DNA of 64,000 nucleotides, taken from NCBI RefSeq assembly GCF_030064675.1, contig NZ_CP116413.1, positions 715,001 to 779,000 of the forward strand, given 5' to 3'. The notes beneath the pieces are model-generated. The model did no database searches and was not told the origin of the DNA. It saw only the letters and a program-made list of their open reading frames with translations. This DNA is from Crossiella sp. CA-258035. GTDB lineage: Bacteria > Actinomycetota > Actinomycetes > Mycobacteriales > Pseudonocardiaceae. Within the stretch, counting starts at the first letter, position 1, and the number at the start of each line of letters is the position of its first letter. A program made the translations under genes and the position numbers. Of this stretch, positions 25,775 through 34,404 are shown in pieces.

Positions 25775-26908
25775 GTGACCACCGCAACGGATCGACTGGA
25801 TCAGTGGATCCGGACGGAGTTCGCCGACCTCAACACCGAGCTGGAGCAGCGGTACTTCGCCGCCCGCACCGAGATCCTGCTCGGTGACCCTGACATCGAC
25901 CGCCTGAAGCACACGATCGTGACCCGCGGCGCCGCGCTGATCGCCGAGCTGGACCCGGTGGACAGCTACGACCTGCTCGGCCTGGTCGGCTTCTACCTGG
26001 GCGCCTGCCGCCGCCACGAGACCGGCACGGACGCGGAACTGGTCCCCGCGCACGCCGCGGCCAACCGGATCGGCCTGGCCCTCGGCGTCGCGCCGCGGTA
26101 CGTCTTCGCGCACCAGTCGCTGCACAACCTGGCCGGTCGCGCGGGCTACCGCACCTTCACCACGCTGCCGGACGAACGCGTCTTCATCGAGTACAACGGT
26201 CTGTCCGTGCTGGCCTACCAGCGCGCCGCCACCGCGCTGCGCCGCATCCCGACCCTGGGCGTCGGCAACCCGCTGGCCGGCTACCTGCTGGCCGAGGCGC
26301 ACAGCGCGCTGCTGGACGTGCTGCGGTTCAACCAGAGCCTGGCCAAGGAACTGGACGTGGACCGGTTCTTCTTCAACATCCGCCCGTACTTCAAGTCCTA
26401 CCGGGTCAACGGCATCGACTACCGCGGCGCCAACGCCGGTGACTTCGCCGCGGTGAACGAGATCGACCTGCTGCTGGGCCTGTGCCGCCCCCAGGACCCG
26501 TTCTACCAGCAAATCCTCAGCGAGAAGGCGCCGTACCTGCCGCCGGAGGACCAGCCGCTGCTGCGTGCCGCGATGACCCAGCAGCCGCTGCTGACCGCCT
26601 TCCTCCGCGAGTCCGCCGCGCCGATGCCCGCCCAGCTGCGCGCCAACACCGAGCTCTTCCTCGACGTCTGCCGGGCGCACGCGGCCGCCTACACCTATCA
26701 CCACCACCAGCTGGTCAAACCGTTCCTGGAGGTCCCGGCCCAGCACGCCCCGCCCAGTCGCCAGGACGGCCTGACCGCCAGCGGCCCACCGCTGGCGGTG
26801 GTCATCGAGGGCCTGGCCCGGCTCGCGGACCTGCGCGCGGCCAGGGACCGCCCAGGCCTGAGCACCGCCCGCGCCGACCTGGACCTGCTGCGCGAGCGCT
26901 GCGGCTAA
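25775..26908 (+). CDS. PrnB-like (DUF1864) haem-dependent dioxygenase-fold protein
   Basis: A 377-residue all-helical protein related to monodechloroaminopyrrolnitrin synthase PrnB, a member of the tryptophan/indoleamine dioxygenase superfamily. Family features are the N-terminal DPDIDRLKHTIVTRGAALIA, the central NRIGLALGVAPRYVFAHQSLHN block and a C-terminal YTYHHHQLVKPFL. In PrnB the proximal haem ligand is a histidine near residue 313, and the histidine cluster here (~308-310) sits in the right place. No other pyrrolnitrin genes or halogenase are nearby, so the substrate is probably different. GTG start at 25775. Confidence 0.75.
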   Translation: MTTATDRLDQWIRTEFADLNTELEQRYFAARTEILLGDPDIDRLKHTIVTRGAALIAELDPVDSYDLLGLVGFYLGACRRHETGTDAELVPAHAAANRIGLALGVAPRYVFAHQSLHNLAGRAGYRTFTTLPDERVFIEYNGLSVLAYQRAATALRRIPTLGVGNPLAGYLLAEAHSALLDVLRFNQSLAKELDVDRFFFNIRPYFKSYRVNGIDYRGANAGDFAAVNEIDLLLGLCRPQDPFYQQILSEKAPYLPPEDQPLLRAAMTQQPLLTAFLRESAAPMPAQLRANTELFLDVCRAHAAAYTYHHHQLVKPFLEVPAQHAPPSRQDGLTASGPPLAVVIEGLARLADLRAARDRPGLSTARADLDLLRERCG

Positions 26909-27786
26909 CGCGCCTCGGCGGGCACCAGGTCGCGGAACCGGGCCGCGTTCACGTGCGCGCTGTCGCCGGAACAGTTGTTGAACACCACGAACGTGGTCTC
27001 CGCCCGCGCCGCCAGGTCCCGCACCCGCTCGGCCCAGTCCGCCAGCTCGGTGTCGTCGTAGCGGTACCGGTACCGCGCCAGCTTGTCGCCCCACTCCCAC
27101 TCAGGGCTCCGCCCGTGCAACCGCAGCACGGCTTCCGGCGCGGTCACCGCCGTCACCGGAGGCACCGAGCCGGGCAGGCCCTGCGTCATGTCCACGCACA
27201 CGTACGCGATCCCGTGCCTGGCAAGGAAGTCCAGCGTGCCGTCCCGCTCCTCCTCGCTCAGCCAGGCCGGATTCCGAAACTCGGCGCACATCCGCAACGG
27301 CGCCACCCGCCGCGCGCACTCGGCCAGGTAGGCCCGCGCCCGCTCGCCCGGCCGGAAGTAGGGCGGGAACTGGAACAGCAGCAGACCCAGCTTTCCGGCT
27401 GCCACCAACGGATCCAGCTCATCGAGGAACCGCTGCCACACCTGGTCGAACAGCTCCGGTTCCAGGTCGCCCGGCCGCACCTCGCGCGGACCGGCCGGCC
27501 GCAGCTCCGGCGGCAGCATGGCCACCGGTGTCCGGTGCCGGGTCAGCAGGCTGAAAGCCTTGACGTTGAAGACAAATCCGTCCGGCGTGCGCTCCGCCCA
27601 AGCCTTGGTGACCGAAGTTCGAGGCAGTCCGTAGTAGGTCGAGTTGACCTCCACGAAGTCGAAACGCTCCGCGTAGCAACGCAACCGCTGCTCCGGCGTG
27701 TACACCCCCGGCGGGTACCAGCCCGTCGCGATCAGCGAGGAGTCGGACCAGCCCGCCGTACCAACCCGTATGGCTCCCACCCGCAA
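26905..27786 (-). CDS. DUF72 (YecE-like) TIM-barrel protein
   Basis: A 293-residue protein of the DUF72 family. The N-terminal VGTAGWSD, VNSTYYGLP, FNVKAF, LLFQFPPYF and AEFRNPAW blocks, in order, follow the strands of a TIM-like barrel, and VFNNCSGDSAHVNA near the C-terminus is the family end motif. No reaction has been firmly assigned to the family. Start at TTG 27786 or GTG 27780; the ribosome site is weak. Its stop overlaps that of the convergent PrnB-like gene. Confidence 0.92.
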   Translation of the reverse strand: MRVGAIRVGTAGWSDSSLIATGWYPPGVYTPEQRLRCYAERFDFVEVNSTYYGLPRTSVTKAWAERTPDGFVFNVKAFSLLTRHRTPVAMLPPELRPAGPREVRPGDLEPELFDQVWQRFLDELDPLVAAGKLGLLLFQFPPYFRPGERARAYLAECARRVAPLRMCAEFRNPAWLSEEERDGTLDFLARHGIAYVCVDMTQGLPGSVPPVTAVTAPEAVLRLHGRSPEWEWGDKLARYRYRYDDTELADWAERVRDLAARAETTFVVFNNCSGDSAHVNAARFRDLVPAEAR

Positions 27787-27923
27787 CGGCTGCCCCGCTG
27801 GGCCGCGCCCGAAACGAGGCCAGATGGCGGCTCTACCTATTTAATTCGCCTGCTCTTGACCGTGCCGAGCGCCACCGGTCACGCTCCGTATCGTCTTGCT
27901 ACTCGCAAGTAGGGAAGGTCTCC

Positions 27924-28781
27924 ATGGCTCGGTTCCTGCTCGTGGCCGGTCTGGTCGCGACGATGGCACTGCCCGCCGCGTCGTCCCTCGCAACGGCCGC
28001 GCCGACCGCCGTCCAGCGCTACGTGGCCCTGGGCGACTCCTTCGCCTCCGTCGGCACCATCACCAACATCCACCTCGACCCCGTGGGCTGCGCGCGGTCC
28101 AAGGACAACTACCCGGCCCAGCTGGCCGCCCGCCTCAAGCCCAAGACCTTCGTCGACCGCAGCTGCGGCGCCGCCAAGACCCCCGACATGACCGCGCCCC
28201 AGACCGTCCCCCTCGGCGTCAACCCGCCGCAGTTCGACTCCCTCACCCCCGACACCGACCTGGTCACCCTGTCCATCGGCGGCAACGACATCGGCTTCGG
28301 CGAGATCGTGCTGACCTGCGCCACCCTGAGCGTCACCGACCCCGGCGGCGCGCCCTGCAAGAAGCACTTCACCAAGGACGGCGACGAGATCAACCGCCGC
28401 ATCGCCGACCTGGGCCCCAAGGTCACCAAGGTGCTGGAGGGCATCAAGTCCAGGTCTCCCAAGGCCCGCATCGCGGTGGTCGGCTACCTGCGCATCCTGC
28501 CGCCCACCAAGGGCTGCTGGCCCCTCGTGCCCATCGCCGCGGGCGACGTGGCCTACTTCGAGCAGGTGCAGGCCCACCTGAACACCAGCATCGGCAGCTG
28601 GTCGGCCAAGGTCGGCGCCACCTTCGTCAACCCGGGCCTGGTGACCGGGCACGACGTGTGCCAGCTGCCGGGCGTGAAGTGGGTGGAGGGCCTGATCCCG
28701 ACCTCGCTGTCGGTCCCGGTGCACCCCAACGCCAAGGGCCAGGAGTACGTGGCCGGCCTGACCGCCGCCGCCCTGCGCTGA
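27924..28781 (+). CDS. Secreted SGNH/GDSL hydrolase
   Basis: A 285-residue exported esterase/lipase. Signal peptide about residues 1-26, then block I VALGDSFASVG with the nucleophile Ser, block III GGNDIGFG with the oxyanion Gly/Asn, and block V VPVHPNAKG with the catalytic His preceded by a Pro-Val. Six cysteines in pairs suggest disulphides, as in Streptomyces lipase relatives of the SGNH family. ATG at 27924 has GGGAAGG upstream. A bidirectional hairpin separates it from the convergent STAND gene. Confidence 0.92.
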   Translation: MARFLLVAGLVATMALPAASSLATAAPTAVQRYVALGDSFASVGTITNIHLDPVGCARSKDNYPAQLAARLKPKTFVDRSCGAAKTPDMTAPQTVPLGVNPPQFDSLTPDTDLVTLSIGGNDIGFGEIVLTCATLSVTDPGGAPCKKHFTKDGDEINRRIADLGPKVTKVLEGIKSRSPKARIAVVGYLRILPPTKGCWPLVPIAAGDVAYFEQVQAHLNTSIGSWSAKVGATFVNPGLVTGHDVCQLPGVKWVEGLIPTSLSVPVHPNAKGQEYVAGLTAAALR

Positions 28782-28789
28782 CCCGCGTC

Positions 28790-28828
28790 GCGGCTGCTCG
28801 CCCCGCTCAGTCCGAGGCGAGCAGCCGC
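28790..28828. terminator. Bidirectional hairpin between convergent genes
   Basis: A perfect 13-bp stem (28790-28802 with 28816-28828) and a 13-base loop lies 9 bp after the GDSL hydrolase stop. The right arm is within the last codons of the opposing STAND gene, so it could end both transcripts. Confidence 0.75.
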
Positions 28829-30912
28829 CGCACCCGCTCAGCTTCCTGCCCGCGCCGCTGCTTCTGGAACAATTCCAGCGCTTGCACCCGCACCGCCTGC
28901 GCCTGCGCCGGATCCACCTCGGCCAGCGCGTCGCCCAGGCGGTCGAGCACATCCGCCTCGGTGGCGGCATCTGTCCGCTGGCGGCACAGCTCCAGCGCCT
29001 CCCGGTAGAGCCGGACCGCCTCGTCCAGGTCGCCGGTGCGGTGCGCCAGGTAGCCCAGGCTGAGCAGGCAGCGGGGGATGCCGCGCAGGTTGTCGTCCCG
29101 CTGGCAGCGGGCCAGCGCGTCGAGGCAGTGCGCCCGCGCGGTGTCCAGGTCCCCGAGCTGCGCGGTGTACCAGCCGACCTCGTTGAGCGCGTGCGCGCCG
29201 CTGACTGCCTGGAGTTCCTCGTACAGCGCCAGCGCAGCCTGCGAATGCGTCAGCGCCTGCTGGTAGTCCTTCAGCTGCGCCCAGGCCGAGGCCACCGCGC
29301 GGTGCGTGTGCGCCTGCCCGAGCCGGTCGTCGGCTGCCTCGGCGGCCGCCAGCCCCAGTTGCAGCTGTCGCAGCGCCTCATCGTGCTGCCCGAGCTGCGT
29401 GCAGGCCCGCCCCAGGTGCCGGTGCGCCTGGATGCGGGAGCGCCAGTCGGTCAGGTTCGCCGCCGCCGCGGTCCCGGCCTGCCACATGGTGTGGTTGTCG
29501 CGCAGGTAGCCCTGGCTCAGGTTGTACGAGGTCAGGGTCCAGGCCAGCTGCCACACGGCCGCGTGCCAGCCCAGCTCCACCGCCAGCTGCTGGGCCGCCA
29601 TCAGGTTGGCGTGCTCGGCGGCGAACCACTCCTTGGCCTCGGCTGCGGTCTCCGGCAGCACGGGCGCGCAGCCCTCTCGCAGGGCGGGCAGCTCGATCGG
29701 CATGTGGTGCCGGTCGATCAGCACATCCGCGCCGTGCGCCATGTGGCAGTAGAAGTCGAGCAGCCGCCGCCGGGCCAGCTCCCAGTCCTGCTCGGGCAGG
29801 TGCTGCCGGGCCACCTCACCGGCGTACAACCGCACCAGGTCGTGCATCCGGTACCGCTCGTGCTCGCACTGCACCAGCGACACGTCCACCAACTCGTCGA
29901 GCAGCCGCTCGACCTCGGCCTCCGGCAACCCGGCCAGGCTGGCCGCGGCCGCGACGCTGATGTCCTGCCCCGGCGCCAGCCCCAGCAACGCGAACACCCT
30001 GGCTTCAGCGTCCGGCAACGCCTGGTAAGAGCAGGACAGCACGGTCTGCACGGAGTGCGACTTGCCGCCGTCCAGGGCAATCAGCCGCCGGCTCTCCTCC
30101 CGCAGCTTCTTCGCCATCCGGGCCAGCGACACTCTGCTGTGCAGCTGCGCGGCCACAATGCTCAACGCCAGCGGCAGCCCGGCACACCACCGCAGCAGCT
30201 CCGCAGTCGCCTCCGGCTCAGCTGCCAGTTGCGCCGCATCCAGCCGCCGGGCCAGCAGCGCCCGCGCCGCCTCGTCATCAAGAACGGTGACTTCCAGCGG
30301 GTGGAAGGGCGTGCTCACCTGCAAGCCAGCCAGCCGATCCCGGCTAGTGATCAACACGGTGCAGGTCGGATTCCCTGGCAGCAGGTCAACGACCTGTTCG
30401 CCGTCCCTGGCGTTGTCCAGCACGACGAGCATCCGCCGCCCGTGCAGCTCACTCCGGTACAACCCGATCAGGGCGTGCTCTTCCGCCGGAATCCGTTCCG
30501 GGGGAATGTTCAGGGCGTTCAGGAATCCGCGCACCGCCTCCTGCGGGGACATCGGCTCCTCGCGCGGATGGAAGCCCCGCAGGTTCACGAACAGCTGCCC
30601 GTCCGGGAACCGGTACGCGTTCTGGTGCGCCCAGTGCACCGCCAGCCAGGTCTTGCCAACGCCCCCGGCGCCGTTCAACGCCGAGATGGCCACCGTGGCG
30701 CCTTCAGCCGCCGCGCCGTCAAGCGCGCTGGTCAGCGCCGCCAGCTCCGCTTCCCGGCCGGTGAACGCGCTGGGTGCAGGCGGCAGTTGCTGCGGCCGCG
30801 GCCACTCCCGATCGGCCGCGAACCAGACCCCGCCGTGGATGACCCCGGCTTGCACCGACGGCCCGTGCACCGGCCCGTTGACGGTGTTGCGAACCTCGCG
30901 GGCGGCTGACAT
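28807..30912 (-). CDS. STAND NTPase (NB-ARC + TPR) with amyloid-like N-terminal motif
   Basis: A 701-residue signalling ATPase. Residues 9-31 (reading NTVNGPVHGPSV then QAGVIHGGVWF) form a short motif resembling the bacterial amyloid signalling sequences found on NLR-like proteins. Then come the NB-ARC domain with Walker A GAGGVGKT (81-88), Walker B MLVVLDN, ITSRDRLAGL sensor, a winged-helix region with RYRMHDLVRLYA, and at least five TPRs from about residue 440 to the end. No DNA-binding domain is seen, unlike AfsR/SARP regulators. ATG at 30912. The sensor role and any effector partner are inferred; the adjacent genes are hydrolases. Confidence 0.85.
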   Translation of the reverse strand: MSAAREVRNTVNGPVHGPSVQAGVIHGGVWFAADREWPRPQQLPPAPSAFTGREAELAALTSALDGAAAEGATVAISALNGAGGVGKTWLAVHWAHQNAYRFPDGQLFVNLRGFHPREEPMSPQEAVRGFLNALNIPPERIPAEEHALIGLYRSELHGRRMLVVLDNARDGEQVVDLLPGNPTCTVLITSRDRLAGLQVSTPFHPLEVTVLDDEAARALLARRLDAAQLAAEPEATAELLRWCAGLPLALSIVAAQLHSRVSLARMAKKLREESRRLIALDGGKSHSVQTVLSCSYQALPDAEARVFALLGLAPGQDISVAAAASLAGLPEAEVERLLDELVDVSLVQCEHERYRMHDLVRLYAGEVARQHLPEQDWELARRRLLDFYCHMAHGADVLIDRHHMPIELPALREGCAPVLPETAAEAKEWFAAEHANLMAAQQLAVELGWHAAVWQLAWTLTSYNLSQGYLRDNHTMWQAGTAAAANLTDWRSRIQAHRHLGRACTQLGQHDEALRQLQLGLAAAEAADDRLGQAHTHRAVASAWAQLKDYQQALTHSQAALALYEELQAVSGAHALNEVGWYTAQLGDLDTARAHCLDALARCQRDDNLRGIPRCLLSLGYLAHRTGDLDEAVRLYREALELCRQRTDAATEADVLDRLGDALAEVDPAQAQAVRVQALELFQKQRRGQEAERVRRLLASD

Positions 30913-30983
30913 GGCGCACAGTTTGCCCGACTGGCAACCACTATCGAAGGAACTCGCCAGTGTTGTCGCCGCCCGCTCACCCG

Positions 30984-31901
30984 CTACTTCGTGTACACCG
31001 CGTCGCTCCCGTACAGCTCCCGGGTGAAGCTGGAGATGTAGGAGGCCGAGTCGGCCGCGCCCAGGTTGTACGTCAGGAACACCCCATACCCCTCGCTCAC
31101 CGTGCGCCGGGCGAGGCTGGCCGCGGTGCCGGTGGCGGTGCGGCCGATCTCCACGGCCGCGGGGGAGAGGCGCTGCTTGGGCAGGGAGATGTTCGGCACG
31201 CCCCAGGTGCCGTAGTACGGGTTCCAGGCGTAGCTGAACTTCGGGTCGATGTTCACCCCGCCGTAGGAGAGCCGGGTGGCCGACGGGCCGATGTTGTACA
31301 GCGAGATGATCTTGTTGGGCAGGGTGTTCCGCAGCGCGGTGACCAGGTGCACGAACGAGCTGGCGTTGGGCTGGCCGGTGCCGTTCTCGCCGTACTTGGC
31401 GTACTCGTCGTCGAAGTCGATGCCGTCGAGCCCGTACCTGGTGACCGCGTCGGAGAGCTGCTTGGCGAAGGCCTCGGCCGCCGCCTTGGTGGGGAAGTTG
31501 GCGAAGCCCGCGCCCTGGTGGTTGCCGAGCACGGACAGCACCACCTTGATGCCCTTGGCCTGCAACGGGCGGATCTGGGTCGCCGCGTTGTCCAGCACCC
31601 GGCGCACGTTGTCGTTGAAGTGCAGGTACGCCGCCTTCTTCGCCGGGTCGTAGTTGATGTTGGCGGCGAAGGTGATGCCGATGTCGAAGACGTTCGCGCC
31701 GCCCTTGGCCAGCGTGTACTTGCCGACGTTGAGCATGCTGTGGTTGTTGACCTCGACGTAGGCCACGGAGACCGGCCCGTTCTTGGCCCGTGGCGCCGGG
31801 CTGCCCGCGGCGGCGGGGGTGGTCACGCCGACCGCGAGGGTGGCCGCGGCCAGTGCTGCGAGCGCGGCCGACCGCGCGGTGATCCGACCGAACTTGACCA
31901 T
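30984..31901 (-). CDS. Secreted endo-beta-N-acetylglucosaminidase (Endo H-like, GH18)
   Basis: A 305-residue exported enzyme cleaving the chitobiose core of N-linked high-mannose glycans (EC 3.2.1.96). Signal peptide about residues 1-33, then a GH18 barrel with the catalytic motif YGLDGIDFDDEYAKYG, whose Glu (about 166) is the acid. The motif and length closely resemble Streptomyces Endo H. ATG at 31901. It may act on host- or fungus-derived glycoproteins in soil. Confidence 0.94.
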   Translation of the reverse strand: MVKFGRITARSAALAALAAATLAVGVTTPAAAGSPAPRAKNGPVSVAYVEVNNHSMLNVGKYTLAKGGANVFDIGITFAANINYDPAKKAAYLHFNDNVRRVLDNAATQIRPLQAKGIKVVLSVLGNHQGAGFANFPTKAAAEAFAKQLSDAVTRYGLDGIDFDDEYAKYGENGTGQPNASSFVHLVTALRNTLPNKIISLYNIGPSATRLSYGGVNIDPKFSYAWNPYYGTWGVPNISLPKQRLSPAAVEIGRTATGTAASLARRTVSEGYGVFLTYNLGAADSASYISSFTRELYGSDAVYTK

Positions 31902-31956
31902 CGTTGATCAAACTCCCGTCGTCTGAGCTGCTGGAATCGTGTGCTGGTCCAGACAA

Positions 31957-32607
31957 CTATCGGCCGCGGGGGCGGACGGGTCCATCCGCCGAAGTGCGGG
32001 CGCCTGCCTGGACCGCGGCCAGGCGACGGTGCTCCAGCACGGCCGCGACCAGGAAGCCGCCGGTGCCTGCGACGGCCAGCGCCCAGAACAGGCCGGGCGC
32101 GCCGAGGAAGAGCGCGGCCGAGGAGATCAGGGTGAGGTAGCTGCCGAGCACGTAGTGCAGGACGTTGCGGCGCACCGCGCCCTCGCCCAGGTACAGCAGG
32201 CCGACCACAAATCCGGCCCCGGCCGGCCACAGCATCGAGTGCACGTTCGGCATGCCCGGCAGCGCGTGCAGCCCGTTGATGGTCAGCGCCAGCCCAGCCA
32301 TGCCGATCACCCAGGCCGCGCCGATCAGCTTGCCGGAGAACGCTTCCGGCCCGCTCAGGCCCTTCTGGGCGCGCAACGCGGCGAGGGTGGCGAAGACCGT
32401 GCCCGCGGCGAGCCCGGCGATCAGCAGGACCGTCGGCAGCCATGCGGGCAGGGCGATCAGCGGGTTGTCGCCCTTGCTGAGCGCGGAGGCGCCGTGCCCG
32501 AACAGGTAGGCGAAGGCGAAACCGAGGTAGGCGGCGCGGCTGTCGACCTCGCCGGTACGGGCGGGGAGGCGGGGCGCCATCGGGGCGGCGAAGGTTGCGG
32601 TGGTCAT
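31957..32607 (-). CDS. Unrecognised multi-membrane protein
   Basis: A 216-residue protein with six predicted membrane helices after a short N-terminal tail (MTTATFAAPMAPRLP), and a basic C-terminus (LEHRRLAAVQAGARTS). No known family recognised. Charged residues within helices are few, and no cofactor motif is visible. ATG at 32607 overlaps the stop of the upstream TetR gene (ATGA), so it is the last gene of an MDR-TetR-membrane protein operon and is probably under that regulator's control. Confidence 0.75.
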   Translation of the reverse strand: MTTATFAAPMAPRLPARTGEVDSRAAYLGFAFAYLFGHGASALSKGDNPLIALPAWLPTVLLIAGLAAGTVFATLAALRAQKGLSGPEAFSGKLIGAAWVIGMAGLALTINGLHALPGMPNVHSMLWPAGAGFVVGLLYLGEGAVRRNVLHYVLGSYLTLISSAALFLGAPGLFWALAVAGTGGFLVAAVLEHRRLAAVQAGARTSADGPVRPRGR

Positions 32608-33248
32608 GGCTGTGGCCTTCCGTTCCTGAGGTGGCACAAGGGGATGGTGATCCGCTGGGTGATGTCGGCAGGCCAGGGGAATGGCGTGCACACGGCGCGC
32701 TGGTGGGCGAGCCCGTGCAGGCCGAGCCACAGCGCGATCGCGTCGGCCGCCGGTTCAGTGCTGTCGCCGTGGCCCTCGATCACGCAGTCGCGCAGGAGCC
32801 CGCCGATGAGCTCCAGCGACGCCGCGCCCAGGGCGACCACCATGTCGATGGTGAGCCCGCCGCAGCCGAGCACGGGCTTCCACGCGCCGTCGAACATGAG
32901 GCGGTAGCGCTCCGGGTGGTCGCGGGCGAAGCCCAGGTAGGCCGCGCAGACCGAGAGCAGCCGGCGCCGGGAGCCCGCACCGGCCCGTTCGGCGGCGCAC
33001 CGGAGGCGGTCGGCCAGCTCGGCGAAGGCTTGCCGCACCACGGCGACCATCAGGGCCGGCTGGTCGGGGAAGTGCGGGTAGATCGACGGTGCGGCGATGC
33101 CGGTGCGGCGGGCCACGGCGCGCAGGGTCACCGCCCGCTCGTCACCGCCGTCGTCGACCAGTTCGGTGGCCGCGGCCAGGATCTCCGCGCGCAGCAGCGC
33201 GCCCTCGCCCCGGCGGTTCCTGGTGTGCGGGCGGATGGAGCTGGTCAC
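32604..33248 (-). CDS. TetR/AcrR-family regulator (paralogue of 34405-35046)
   Basis: A 214-residue repressor with the HTH GGDERAVTLRAVARRTGIAAPSIYPHFPD and a TetR C-terminal domain ending ADAIALWLGLHGLAHQRAV. The same unusual C-terminal block and HTH occur in the second TetR protein 1.1 kb away, showing duplication. GTG at 33248 overlaps the stop of the MDR gene. A longer frame to 33890 is only a shadow of that gene. Likely target: operators at 34323-34382. Confidence 0.92.
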   Translation of the reverse strand: MTSSIRPHTRNRRGEGALLRAEILAAATELVDDGGDERAVTLRAVARRTGIAAPSIYPHFPDQPALMVAVVRQAFAELADRLRCAAERAGAGSRRRLLSVCAAYLGFARDHPERYRLMFDGAWKPVLGCGGLTIDMVVALGAASLELIGGLLRDCVIEGHGDSTEPAADAIALWLGLHGLAHQRAVCTPFPWPADITQRITIPLCHLRNGRPQP

Positions 33249-34297
33249 GGGTGCGGCTGCGCGACGATGACCACCTTGCCCAGCACCGTGCGCGACTCCG
33301 CCAGCGCCAGCGCCGCACCGGCCTCCGTCAGCGGGAACCGCCCGGCGATCTGCGCGGTGAGCACGCCGTCGGCCAGCAGTCGCAGCACCTGCGTGAGGTC
33401 CTCGGCCAGCCGGGCGCGGAAGTCGGCCAGGCGGCGCCTGCCCGCCCAGAAGTTGTAGAACGTCGCGTTCTTGCCGTTGGGCAACAGGTTCCACAACGCC
33501 AGCCGCCCGAACGACTTCAGCACCGGCAACCGCGAGTTCCCGTCCTCGTCCTTGGTGGCCGCGGTGCCGTAGGAGACAAGGGTGCCGCCCCGGCGCAACA
33601 ACCGCCACGACTCCGCCAGCCCCGCCCCGCCCACGTGGTCGAACACCGCGTGCACGCCCTCCGGCGCGATCTCGCGGATCCGCTGGTACATGTCCGGATC
33701 GCGGTAGTCGACCGGGATCGCGCCCAGCTCCCGCACCGAGTCGTGGTGCTGAAGTGAGGCGGTCCCGATCACCCTGATCCCGGCATGCCGGGCCAGCTGC
33801 ACCAGCGTGGACCCAACCCCGCCATTGGCGCCCAGCACCACGATCGTGCCGCCGGCGGGCACCTTGGCGGAGCGGTGCAGCATCTGCCACGCGGTGATCC
33901 CGTTGACCACCACCGTTTCCGCGGCGGCGGAATCCACCCCGTCCGGCACCGGCACCAGATCAGCAGCCTCCAGCACCAGCGAACTGGCCCACCCCCCGAT
34001 CTTGGTCACCGCCGCAAACCGCCGCCCAACCAGCGCGTCGTCCACTCCCGGCCCAACCGCGGTGACCGTCCCGACCACGTCATACCCCGGCACGAACGGA
34101 AACGGCGGCTGGTCGTAGTACTTCCCCCGCCGCATCTGTTGCTCGGCGAACGAGACCCCGGTCGCGTCCATCCGCAACACAACCTGCCCCACGCCCGGCG
34201 CAGGCAGCTCCGAGGTACGCACCTGGAGCCCACTGGAGTCGACCTTGCCAGGCAGAACAACCTGGGTGACCTGGGTGGCGACAGTGCTGGTGATCAT
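33245..34297 (-). CDS. MDR-superfamily quinone-oxidoreductase-like protein
   Basis: A 350-residue NAD(P)H-dependent oxidoreductase with GroES-like domain (FPFVPGYDVVGTV) and Rossmann motif IVVLGANGGVGSTLVQLAR. Zinc ligands are missing, as in its paralogue at 18290-19294, with which it shares most blocks, including the GVxFA(D/E) and V-NGITA(Y/W)Q segments. ATG at 34297 has GGAGGAG upstream; an upstream frame start at 34345 lies in the operator. First gene of an operon divergent from the second TetR gene. Confidence 0.9.
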   Translation of the reverse strand: MITSTVATQVTQVVLPGKVDSSGLQVRTSELPAPGVGQVVLRMDATGVSFAEQQMRRGKYYDQPPFPFVPGYDVVGTVTAVGPGVDDALVGRRFAAVTKIGGWASSLVLEAADLVPVPDGVDSAAAETVVVNGITAWQMLHRSAKVPAGGTIVVLGANGGVGSTLVQLARHAGIRVIGTASLQHHDSVRELGAIPVDYRDPDMYQRIREIAPEGVHAVFDHVGGAGLAESWRLLRRGGTLVSYGTAATKDEDGNSRLPVLKSFGRLALWNLLPNGKNATFYNFWAGRRRLADFRARLAEDLTQVLRLLADGVLTAQIAGRFPLTEAGAALALAESRTVLGKVVIVAQPHP

Positions 34298-34322
34298 GGC
34301 GTGCTCTCCTCCGACGCTCGAA

Positions 34323-34382
34323 CTTACACCCGTAAGGCTACGCACGTTATCTAGCTCAATGCAAGAGCTAACACCCGTAAGC
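34323..34382. promoter_or_regulatory. Two copies of a TetR-type operator in the divergent promoter
   Basis: CTTACACCCGTAAG (34323-34336) and GCTAACACCCGTAAGC (34367-34382) share the core AACACCCGTAAG with one difference and have inverted half-sites (CTTAC/GTAAG). A further GTAAG half-site lies at 34391-34395. They sit between divergent MDR and TetR genes, and one or both twin TetR proteins presumably bind them. Confidence 0.65.
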
Positions 34383-34404
34383 CTTTCCTTGTAAGCTAAC
34401 GCCC

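Noticed and set aside
28882-30909. 675-codon plus-strand frame
   Set aside because: Shadow of the STAND gene; Gln/His/Arg-rich with no motif.
28807-31956. A 1049-residue fusion of GH18 region and STAND protein
   Set aside because: The GH18 gene is in another frame (30984-31901); the STAND protein starts at ATG 30912.
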